A DNA stretch of 64,000 bases. Origin: Roseomonas sp. (lineage in GTDB: Bacteria; Pseudomonadota; Alphaproteobacteria; Acetobacterales; Acetobacteraceae). The stretch lies in NCBI GenBank assembly GCA_031180725.1, contig JAPSLO010000016.1, forward strand, positions 1 through 64,000. The letters are read 5' to 3'. How positions within the stretch are numbered: position 1 is the stretch's first letter; each line of letters begins with the position of its first letter. A program made the position numbers and the translations under genes. Under the pieces are notes generated by a model. It saw nothing but the letters and a program-made list of their open reading frames with translations. It did no database searches and was not told the origin of the DNA. Positions 51,385-58,594 of the stretch are shown piece by piece.

Positions 51385-52878
51385 TTACGCCTCGGACGGC
51401 AGCCAGACCCGGAAGGTCGAGCCCACGCCTTCCTCGCTCTCGATGGCCAGCTGGCCACGATGGCGGTTGACGATGTGCTTGACGATGGCGAGGCCAAGGC
51501 CGGTGCCGCCGGCATGGCGCGACCGGCCACGGTCCACCCGGTAGAACCGCTCGGTCAGGCGCGGGAGGTGGTGGCGCGCGATGCCTGGCCCGTCATCGGC
51601 GACGCTGAGCACCACCCCCGGCCGCGAGGGCCAGCGCGGGCCGCCCGGCTCCGCCGGGCCAGGCTCCGCGCGTGCCACGGAAAGCCGGATCACGCCGCCT
51701 TCCCTGCCGTAGCGCGCCGCATTCTCCAGCAGGTTCCGCAGCACCTGCGCCAGCTGCTCGGCATCCGCGGGCGCCGCGATGCAGCCGGGTGAGAGCGACT
51801 GTTCCAGCCGCAGCTTGCGGGATTCCAGGATCGGCGCCATGGCCTCGGCCTCGGCGGCGGCCAGCATCGCCAGGTCCACACGGCCCGTCGGCGGCTGATG
51901 CTCGGTGATCTCGATGCGGGACAGGCCGAGCAGATCGTCGATCAGCCGGCGCATCCGTTCGCCCTGCTCCGCCATGATGGCCAGGAAGCGGTCGCTGGCT
52001 TCCGCATCGCCACGGGCCGGGCCGCGCAGCGTCTCGATGAAGCCGATCATGGAGGCGAGCGGCGTGCGCAGCTCATGGCTGGCATTGGCCACGAAATCGG
52101 CCCGCATCCTTTCCACCGCCCGTTCCCGCGTGCGGTCGGACAACACCAGCACCACGCGGCCGCCATCGGCCAGCGGCGGTTCCATGGCGATGGCCTGCAC
52201 CAGCAATTCCCGCGGGACCGGCACAGGCAGCGAGATGTCCACGCGGCGCGGCCCTTCCCCTGCCAGGGCGGCATCCAGCGCCTCGGCCATGGCGGGGTGG
52301 CGCAGCAGCGCGGCCAGGTCGCCCGCGCCGCCTTGCTGGCCGGCACCGGGGGCCGGCGCACCCTGCCCCGCCCTCTGGCCTGTCCCCTCGCCCGCCCCGC
52401 CACCAGCTGCCGCCTGTCGTTGGGCGCCGAACAGGCTCCGCGCCGCGGCATTGGCGCGGAGCGGCGCCCCGTTCCCGTCCAGCACTACCAACGGATCGGG
52501 CAGGCGCTCCACGATGGCCTCGTCGGCGCGGCGCAGGCGCATCACCAGTTCCGCCCGTTCATGCGCGCTGCGCGCCAGGCGTCGCACGCCCTCGGCGATC
52601 TCCTCCACCGAAGGCAGCAGGATGGGGCCGAGGCTCTCGGGTATCTCGGTCATTCCATCCTCGGCCAGGCGCATCGCTTCCCGGAGCCGCAGCAGGCTGC
52701 CGAGCCAGAGCCGTGCCAACGCCAGCGCGGCAACCAGGCAGGCCAGCAGCGCCAGCAGCCCGGCCAGGGGCTGCACCAGCCCGGCGACCAGCAACAGCAG
52801 CAAGGCGCCCGCCGGCACGCCGCCGATCAGCGTGGCGGCGGCCAGCAATCGGCTGGCGGGCGTTCCCGGGACCGGCAC
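51385..52878 (-). CDS. PhoR-like sensor histidine kinase
   Basis: This is a 497-residue kinase. Two N-terminal helices (LLAAATLIGGVPAGALLLLLVA, then GLLALLACLVAALALARLWL) are followed by a PAS-like region (about 150-200), the H box FVANASHELRTPLASMIGFIETLRG (His about 303) and the HATPase with ERFYRVDRGRSRHAGGTGLGLAIVKHIV. These match PhoR. There is no phoB or pst gene next to it. A GTG at 52878 begins the frame after the LppC stop; the start is tentative. It is probably co-transcribed with lppC. Confidence 0.82.
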   Translation of the reverse strand: MPVPGTPASRLLAAATLIGGVPAGALLLLLVAGLVQPLAGLLALLACLVAALALARLWLGSLLRLREAMRLAEDGMTEIPESLGPILLPSVEEIAEGVRRLARSAHERAELVMRLRRADEAIVERLPDPLVVLDGNGAPLRANAAARSLFGAQRQAAAGGGAGEGTGQRAGQGAPAPGAGQQGGAGDLAALLRHPAMAEALDAALAGEGPRRVDISLPVPVPRELLVQAIAMEPPLADGGRVVLVLSDRTRERAVERMRADFVANASHELRTPLASMIGFIETLRGPARGDAEASDRFLAIMAEQGERMRRLIDDLLGLSRIEITEHQPPTGRVDLAMLAAAEAEAMAPILESRKLRLEQSLSPGCIAAPADAEQLAQVLRNLLENAARYGREGGVIRLSVARAEPGPAEPGGPRWPSRPGVVLSVADDGPGIARHHLPRLTERFYRVDRGRSRHAGGTGLGLAIVKHIVNRHRGQLAIESEEGVGSTFRVWLPSEA

Positions 52879-52888
52879 CGCCTGGCCG

Positions 52889-54130
52889 TCAGAAGCCGGT
52901 GGCGCCCGGATCCGTCGCCGGCTCCACCTGGACCGGCTCGCCCTGGCCCGAGATCGCATAGATCGCCAGGCCCCGCAGCGTCTGGCCGCCCGGCAGCAGT
53001 CGCACCGGGCCATCGGCCCCCGCGAAGGCGCGCTCCGCCGTCACCGTCTCCAGCGGCAGGTTGTCCCGCAACGCGCGGGCGGCCAACGCCGCGGCGTCAT
53101 AGGCGCTCGCCGCGATGCGCGGCGGAGTCTCCCGATAGGCGTCCCGGTAGCGGCCCTCGAACCGCGCACGGGCGCGGCCATCCGGGCCGGGGAACCAGGC
53201 GCCGTCCAGCGCGGGCTCGCCGCGCAGTGCGGCATCGGACAGCCACAGCGCGGTGCCGAGCATGCGGGGGCCGGGCGGGGCCTCGGCCGGGGCGGCGGGG
53301 GTCAGGGAATCGCCCTCGCCGCGCTGCGGCGCCACCTGGGTGACCTGACCCTCCGAGGCATAGGCGGCGGCCAGGCGCCGCGCGCGTTCCCCGGTCTCGC
53401 CGATCAGCAGCGCATCGGCATTCGGCGCGGCCATGCGGGCGGCGCCGGCGGCCATCGCGGGATCGGCGTTGGACGGATGCAGGGCGATGACCGGGTTCGG
53501 CAGGCCGAGGTCCCTGGCGGCGCCACGCAGGGCGGTTGCCAGGGCGCGGCCGAATTCATTGTCGGGCGCCGCCAGCACAAAGCGCTGCGCGCCGGCCTGG
53601 GCCGCGGCGGCCACCACGCGCCGGACCTGCATCTGGGGCGTCAGGCCCAGCACCCAGGCGGTGCCGCCCGCCCGCTGCGCATCATTGGTGAAGGCCAGCA
53701 GCGGCACGCCGGCGGCCTGCGCGATGGGCGCGACGGCCGCCGTCTCGGCACTGGTCAGCGGGCCGACCAGCATGTGCGCGCCATCCGCCAGGGCCGCCCG
53801 CGCCGCCGCCGCCGCGCCGGCCGGCGTGCCGCGGGTATCGCGCGGCACGAATTCCACGCCGTTCGGCGCCTCATCGAACAGGCCCATATAGCTGGCGTTC
53901 AGCAGCGCCTGGCCGAGCGGCGCCTGCGGCCCGCTCAGCGGCAGCAGCAGCCCGGCGCGGGAGACCGGGGCCATCGGCGCCCCCCCGATCGGCGGCGCGA
54001 TGCCGACGAAGCCGGGCCGCGGGGGTTGCGGCGCACAGGCTGCCAGGCCGAGAAGGGAAGCGACGAGGACGCCTACCCAGCCACGGCGGGGAAGAGCGGC
54101 CCAGGGGAGCGGCGAGGCAGATGACGGCAA
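52889..54130 (-). CDS. LppC/LpoA-like outer membrane lipoprotein (penicillin-binding protein activator)
   Basis: This is a 413-residue lipoprotein with the lipobox VASLLGLAAC (Cys at about 32). It follows LivJ-type periplasmic binding fold with PVSRAGLLLPLSGPQAPLGQALLNAS and LGLTPQMQVRRVVAAAAQAG. It resembles LpoA/LppC. The TTG at 54130 has a perfect CAGGAGG upstream; ATG 54154 is an alternative. Its start overlaps the divergent rsmI start by about ten bases. Confidence 0.85.
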   Translation of the reverse strand: MPSSASPLPWAALPRRGWVGVLVASLLGLAACAPQPPRPGFVGIAPPIGGAPMAPVSRAGLLLPLSGPQAPLGQALLNASYMGLFDEAPNGVEFVPRDTRGTPAGAAAAARAALADGAHMLVGPLTSAETAAVAPIAQAAGVPLLAFTNDAQRAGGTAWVLGLTPQMQVRRVVAAAAQAGAQRFVLAAPDNEFGRALATALRGAARDLGLPNPVIALHPSNADPAMAAGAARMAAPNADALLIGETGERARRLAAAYASEGQVTQVAPQRGEGDSLTPAAPAEAPPGPRMLGTALWLSDAALRGEPALDGAWFPGPDGRARARFEGRYRDAYRETPPRIAASAYDAAALAARALRDNLPLETVTAERAFAGADGPVRLLPGGQTLRGLAIYAISGQGEPVQVEPATDPGATGF

Positions 54131-55014
54131 GCGGCGATCCTCCTGAACAGGCATCGCACCGGGAAGCGCCCGCGGGGCTCTCCCTGGTGGCGACGCCGAT
54201 CGGCAACCTCGGCGACCTGTCGCCGCGCGCGCTGCAGGTCCTCGGCGCGGCGGATGCCGTGCTCTGCGAGGATACGCGGGTGACCGGTCAATTGCTGGCC
54301 CGTCATGGCATGTCCGCGCCGCTCCTGCCACTGCACGACCACAACGAATCCGAGATGGTCCCACGTATCCTGGAGCGTCTTCGGCAGGGCCAGCGCCTGG
54401 CGCTCGCCTCCGATGCGGGCACGCCGCTGGTCTCGGATCCGGGCTATCGCCTGGTGCGGGCGGTGATCGAGGCGGGGCTGCCGGTCACGGCCGTTCCGGG
54501 GCCGAATGCGGCGGTAGTCGCGCTGACGTTATCCGGCCTGCCGCCACATCCCTTCCTGTTCCTGGGCTTCCTGCCGCCCCGGGCCGGGCCACGGGCGGCC
54601 GCCATTGGCACGCTGCGCGCGGCCGAGCGCGCCGGGCTGGCCGCGACCATCGTGCTGCACGAGGCGCCGCACCGCCTGGCGGAGACGCTGGCCGCGCTGG
54701 CCGAGGGGCTGGGCGCGGATCGTCCGGGCGCCGTGGCGCGGGAGCTGACCAAGCGCTTCGAGGAGGTGCGGCGCGGCAGCCTGGCGGAGCTGGCCACCCA
54801 CTACGCCGCCGCCGAGGCGCGCGGCGAGATCTGCATCGTGGTGGGGCCGGCGCCGGAGGAGGCACCCGGGGCGGAAGACCTGGACACGCGCCTGCGGGCC
54901 GCCATGCGCGAGGCCAGCCTGCGCGATGCCGCTGCCATGGTGGCCGCCGCCACGGGCCTGCCCCGCAAGCAGGTCTATGCCCGCGCGCTCGAACTGGCGA
55001 AGGAGGGTGGCTAG
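54121..55014 (+). CDS. rsmI: 16S rRNA (cytidine-2'-O) methyltransferase RsmI
   Basis: This is a 297-residue methyltransferase of the SAM-dependent tetrapyrrole methylase fold. LSLVATPIGNLGDLSPRAL (about 20-38), DAVLCEDTR, SDAGTPLVSDPGYRLVR and TAVPGPNAAVVALTLSGLP are clear. It methylates C1402 of 16S rRNA. It is divergent from lppC with overlapping 5' ends, a common neighbour pair in alphaproteobacteria. The yraN gene that often follows lppC-rsmI is absent; instead a small secreted protein gene is found. Confidence 0.95.
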   Translation: MTASGDPPEQASHREAPAGLSLVATPIGNLGDLSPRALQVLGAADAVLCEDTRVTGQLLARHGMSAPLLPLHDHNESEMVPRILERLRQGQRLALASDAGTPLVSDPGYRLVRAVIEAGLPVTAVPGPNAAVVALTLSGLPPHPFLFLGFLPPRAGPRAAAIGTLRAAERAGLAATIVLHEAPHRLAETLAALAEGLGADRPGAVARELTKRFEEVRRGSLAELATHYAAAEARGEICIVVGPAPEEAPGAEDLDTRLRAAMREASLRDAAAMVAAATGLPRKQVYARALELAKEGG

Positions 55015-55084
55015 GCGACGCGGTCCGGGGTGGTCTCCGCCCCCGGCGGGAGAGCCGGGGGCAGAGCCGCCGGAGCGCGAGACG

Positions 55085-55408
55085 TTATTGGGGCGCCGGC
55101 TGCGCCTGTGGCGCCGGCTGTTGCCGTTGCCCTTGGGCCGCGCGGCGCGCGGCGCGGCGTTCCTCCCGGGCGCGGCGCTGTTCCGGCGTGAGCTGCCGGC
55201 GCTGGCGCGTGCCGCCTTCCGCGCGAGAGCGGCGGGTGCGCTGGGCCGGTGCGGCGTTCTGCGGTGTCGGCGCCGTCGCGCTGGGGGCGGTAGGCTCGGG
55301 CATCGCCGGGGTCGGGCTCTGTTGCGCCCGGACCGGCAGGGTCAGGGGCAGGGCGAGCAAGGCAGCAAGGCTGGCGGTCCGCAGGGCGCGGCACAGGAAA
55401 GGCATCAT
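55085..55408 (-). CDS. Small secreted Arg/Gln/Ala-rich protein
   Basis: This is a 107-residue protein with a signal peptide (FLCRALRTASLAALLALPLTLPVRAQQ). The mature part is Pro/Thr/Ala-rich, then a highly basic stretch (LTPEQRRAREERRAARRA) and a Gln/Pro tail. The function is unknown; it may bind anionic polymers. The ATG at 55408 has GGAG five bases upstream; 55405 and 55438 are alternatives. It converges on rsmI. Confidence 0.6.
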   Translation of the reverse strand: MMPFLCRALRTASLAALLALPLTLPVRAQQSPTPAMPEPTAPSATAPTPQNAAPAQRTRRSRAEGGTRQRRQLTPEQRRAREERRAARRAAQGQRQQPAPQAQPAPQ

Positions 55409-55487
55409 CACGACTCCAGAGGAAGCAAAGCGGGCCATCTAGCATGCGGGGCCTGACCCCGCCCTGGCCGGCAGATGACGTTGCCGC

Positions 55488-55775
55488 CTATCGGTCGCGG
55501 CGGCGCAACGCATTGCCCAGCAGGTTGAATTCCGCCTGGCTGCGCTCCTCCGCGCGGCGGCGGGCGGCCATGTCACGGTGCATACGCCCCAGCGAGGTAT
55601 CGGACGGCAGGGGTGTCGCCTGCGGCATGGTCAGACCTGGCTGCCCTCCGGGCACGGTGGGCGGCGTTCCGGCTCGTCCGGGCGGCAGCGGGGCCGGCGC
55701 CGGGGTCGTGGTCTGGGCGGCGGCGGGGAAGGCCAGCGCGAGACAGACCAGGGTCAGAAGGATCCGGATCAGCAT
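55488..55775 (-). CDS. Small secreted protein of unknown function
   Basis: This is a 95-residue protein with a Sec signal (MLIRILLTLVCLALAFPAAAQ). The mature part is a Pro-rich linker, then a charged helix (LGRMHRDMAARRRAEERSQAEFNLLGNALRRRDR). There is no recognised domain. It is like its neighbour at 55085 in being short, exported and ending in basic residues. It lies divergent from hrcA, 133 bp away. Confidence 0.6.
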   Translation of the reverse strand: MLIRILLTLVCLALAFPAAAQTTTPAPAPLPPGRAGTPPTVPGGQPGLTMPQATPLPSDTSLGRMHRDMAARRRAEERSQAEFNLLGNALRRRDR

Positions 55776-55795
55776 GCAGGCGTTACCTCTCGCAG

Positions 55796-55824
55796 TTGAC
55801 CCAGAACGCAGCCTGCCCCTAGCG
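55796..55824 (+). promoter_or_regulatory. Candidate hrcA promoter
   Basis: TTGACC at 55796-55801 is followed by a 17-base spacer and CTAGCG. The -10 is poor. No CIRCE inverted repeat (TTAGCACTC-N9-GAGTGCTAA) is seen near hrcA. Confidence 0.25.
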
Positions 55825-55908
55825 TTTCCTGAAAGCAAATCTTCGGTCCGGGACACGCACAGCATGGGTCCGATGCACCGGCCCCCGCGCCCGAGCCGGG
55901 CGCCCACC

Positions 55909-56970
55909 ATGAGCCGCAGCAATCCAGGCAGCCCTGCCCTGCCACCGGGCCTCGACGACCGCGGCGCAGCCATCCTGCGCGAGCTGGTCGAGCTTTATGT
56001 CGCCACCGGGGAGCCGGTGGGCAGCCGTACCCTGTCGCGGCGCCTGCCCCAGGCGCTGTCGCCGGCCACCATCCGCAATGTGATGGCGGATCTGGAGGAA
56101 GCCGGGCTGCTTTTCGCCCCCCATACCTCGGCAGGGCGGCTGCCCACCGAACGCGGCCTGCGCCTGTTCGTGGACGGGCTGCTGCAATTCGGCGCCCTGG
56201 CGGAGGAGGAGCGCGACGCCATCGCCGCCCGCTGCGCCGCCGGCGGCCGGAGCCTGCAGGAGACGCTGGCAGAGGCGGGGCAGATGCTTTCCGGCCTGGC
56301 CGGTGCCGCCGGGCTGGTGGTGGCGCCGAAAAGCGAGGCGCCGCTGCGCCATATCGAATTCGTCGCTCTCGGCACCGGCCGCGCGCTGGTGGTGCTGGTG
56401 ACCGCGGATGGCCAGGTGGAGAACCGGGTCATCGAGGTTCCGCCCGGCCTGCCGCCCTCGGCGCTGGTGCAGGCCGGCAACTACCTGAATGCGCGCCTGT
56501 CCGGCCGCACGCTGGACGAGGCCCGTTCCGCTGTGCAGGCGGAGATGGCGGCCAACCGCACCACGCTGGACGAATTAACCCAGAAGGTGATCGAGGCGGG
56601 GCTCGCCACCTGGTCCGGCGGCGTGGGCGGCACCCTGATCCTGCGCGGTCAGGCCAAGCTGCTGCAGAACCTGGACCAGATGCAGCGCGTGCAGGAGATC
56701 CAGACGCTGTTCGAGCGGCTGGAGACGCAGGAGACCATGCTGCGCCTGCTGGATCTGGCGCAGCGCGGCGAGGGCGTGCAGATCTTTATCGGCGCCGAGA
56801 GCGGCCTGTTCGACAGCGCCGGCCTGTCGATGGTGGTGGCGCCCTTCCGCAACGGCCAGGAGAAGATCGTGGGCGCCATCGGCGTGGTCGGCCCGACCCG
56901 CATCAATTATGGGCGGATCGTGCCGGTGGTGGACTACACCGCCCGGGTGATCGGACGGCTGCTGGGCTAG
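55909..56970 (+). CDS. hrcA: Heat-inducible transcription repressor HrcA
   Basis: This is a 353-residue HrcA. The winged helix has LRELVELYVATGEPVGSRTLSRRLPQALSPATIRNVMADLEEAGLLFAPHTSAGRLPTERGLRLFVD (about 24-88, family signature). The C-terminus has IGAESGLFDSAGLSMVVAPF and GAIGVVGPTRINYGRIVPVVDYTARVIGRLLG. It represses groESL/dnaK operons at CIRCE sites. The ATG at 55909 is chosen; an upstream ATG at 55864 is possible. No grpE or dnaK follows, which is unusual. Confidence 0.95.
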   Translation: MSRSNPGSPALPPGLDDRGAAILRELVELYVATGEPVGSRTLSRRLPQALSPATIRNVMADLEEAGLLFAPHTSAGRLPTERGLRLFVDGLLQFGALAEEERDAIAARCAAGGRSLQETLAEAGQMLSGLAGAAGLVVAPKSEAPLRHIEFVALGTGRALVVLVTADGQVENRVIEVPPGLPPSALVQAGNYLNARLSGRTLDEARSAVQAEMAANRTTLDELTQKVIEAGLATWSGGVGGTLILRGQAKLLQNLDQMQRVQEIQTLFERLETQETMLRLLDLAQRGEGVQIFIGAESGLFDSAGLSMVVAPFRNGQEKIVGAIGVVGPTRINYGRIVPVVDYTARVIGRLLG

Positions 56971-57311
56971 CTCTTGGCCTTGTCCTGCTTCGGGCCGCCG
57001 CCGGCTTCCTGCCGCATCGCCTCGGTTGCGCCGCTTTCATCCACCGTTTCGGCCTGCGACGGCAGCCCCGCGCCGCCGGCATGGCCTCCTTCCTTGTGCA
57101 GGCCGGCATCCTGCCCGGCCCGGGCGCGGTTCACCTCCGCGATCTCCTTGGCATAGCCTTCCTGCGGCCGGATGCCGGGGTTGGCCGGATCCTCCTGCTT
57201 GTCGCGGGCATGATGCGGGCCGACGCTGGTCGGGCGCGCCGTCTTGGAGCGCATGTCCTGTTGGCCGGTGAAGGAACGGCCTTCCGGCCGCGTGTCGTCG
57301 GATTTCGGCAT
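56967..57311 (-). CDS. Small hydrophilic protein of unknown function
   Basis: This is a 114-residue, highly charged protein (SDDTRPEGRSFTGQQDMRSK, then AGLHKEGGHAGGAGLPSQAE). It has no signal, helix pattern or known motif and looks disordered, like some stress-related hydrophilins. It has a strong TAGGAGAAGG ribosome binding site before the ATG, which supports expression. It ends in CTAG, shared tail to tail with the hrcA stop. Confidence 0.55.
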   Translation of the reverse strand: MPKSDDTRPEGRSFTGQQDMRSKTARPTSVGPHHARDKQEDPANPGIRPQEGYAKEIAEVNRARAGQDAGLHKEGGHAGGAGLPSQAETVDESGATEAMRQEAGGGPKQDKAKS

Positions 57312-57448
57312 GGCCTTCTCCTAAATGTGCCGCCATGCGGCATCGGGACATCTCCGCAGCCAACGCCCGGCAGGGGACCACCGTTCGCCAGATCTTAGGC
57401 CGTGGAACATTCCCATCTCGCTCATCGTCCAAGATGAATTAGCCGACA

Positions 57449-57468
57449 GTCACGCTTCGTCACGCTTC
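57449..57468 (+). repeat. Tandem 10-bp repeat before the RND operon
   Basis: GTCACGCTTC occurs twice in direct succession, 23 bp upstream of the adaptor gene's start. A one-turn spacing fits a regulator site; this is inference. Confidence 0.5.
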
Positions 57469-57490
57469 CCTCTGACCCCGCCGGGGCAAC

Positions 57491-58594
57491 ATGCGGGGCA
57501 TGCGTATCGCGTACCGCTTCCTTGGCCTTCTGCTCCTCGCGCTGGCCACGCCGGCGCTTGCCCAGGGCACGAACCAGACGGGCGGGCCGGCCGTGCCCGT
57601 TATCTCCGCCCCTGTCGAGCGTCGCGCCGTTCCCATCGGCTTCACCGCGAATGGCACCGCCGCGTCGGAAGCGGTGGTGAATGTCCGTCCCCGCGTGGAT
57701 GGCCAGATCGAGAAGGTCCACGTCGCCGAAGGCCAGATGGTCCGCCGCGGCGATGTGCTCTTCACCCTGGACACCCGCCTGGCCCAGGCCACCCTGGCCC
57801 AACTTGAAGCCCAGCTCGCGAGGGACCGCGCCACCGCCGCCCGGGCCCAGGCCGATGCCGCCCGCTACGCCACGCTGCGCGGCGAGGGCTTCGCCGCGCA
57901 GCAGCGTCACGAGCAGGCCCAGGCGGATGCAGCCGTCGCCGCCGCCAATGTCCGCGCCACGGAGGCACAGATCGCCTACACCCGCACCCAGATCGGCTAC
58001 GCCACCATCGTGGCGGAGGTGGACGGGCGGCTCGGGCAGCTTCCGGTGCGCGAGGGCAATGTGGTGCGCGCGGCGGAAGCGACGGTGCTGGCCACCATCA
58101 CGCCGATGGACCCGCTGGTGGTGCGCTTCTCCGCCCCCGAACGCTGGGTGCCGCAGATCCGCGCCGCGCTGGCCGATGGCGACGGCCCCATCGTGCGGGC
58201 CACGGTGCCGAACGATCCCGGCCCGCCGGTGGAAGGCCGGCTGGTCTTCATGGATAGCCAGGTGGACACCAGCACCGGCACCATCGCCCTCACGGCGCGC
58301 TTCCCGAACGCCGCGCAGCGCCTATGGCCCGGTCAATGGCTCAACCTGCAGGTAACATTGCGTGAGGAAGAGTCGCTGACCGTTCCGGTACAGGCCGTGC
58401 AACAGGGCCCGCGCGGCGCGCAGGTCTTCGTGCTGGACCAGCAGGGCATCGCACATCGCCGCCAGGTGCAGGTGCAACGCGTGGTGGATGGCCGCGCTGT
58501 CATCCGCGGAGAGGTGGACGCCGGCGACCGCGTGGTGGCCGAAGGCGCCAATCTGCTCACCCAAGGCACCCGCACGACGGAGCGGCGCCGATGA
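57491..58594 (+). CDS. RND efflux periplasmic adaptor (MdtA/HlyD family)
   Basis: This is a 367-residue membrane fusion protein with a signal peptide (FLGLLLLALATPALAQG). The lipoyl-like half motif is NVRPRVDGQIEKVHVAEGQMVRRGDVLFTLDTR. A hairpin helix region (LAQATLAQLEAQLARDRATA) and beta-barrel (RGAQVFVLDQQGIAHRRQVQ) follow. It links the RND pump to an outer membrane channel. It overlaps the pump's start in ATGA (58591-58594). The ATG at 57500 is a possible alternative start. Confidence 0.93.
   Translation: MRGMRIAYRFLGLLLLALATPALAQGTNQTGGPAVPVISAPVERRAVPIGFTANGTAASEAVVNVRPRVDGQIEKVHVAEGQMVRRGDVLFTLDTRLAQATLAQLEAQLARDRATAARAQADAARYATLRGEGFAAQQRHEQAQADAAVAAANVRATEAQIAYTRTQIGYATIVAEVDGRLGQLPVREGNVVRAAEATVLATITPMDPLVVRFSAPERWVPQIRAALADGDGPIVRATVPNDPGPPVEGRLVFMDSQVDTSTGTIALTARFPNAAQRLWPGQWLNLQVTLREEESLTVPVQAVQQGPRGAQVFVLDQQGIAHRRQVQVQRVVDGRAVIRGEVDAGDRVVAEGANLLTQGTRTTERRR

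Noticed and set aside
51905-54124. 739-codon plus-strand frame across PhoR-like and LppC-like genes
   Set aside because: It is antisense to both, with Ser/Arg-rich low-complexity translation and no domain.
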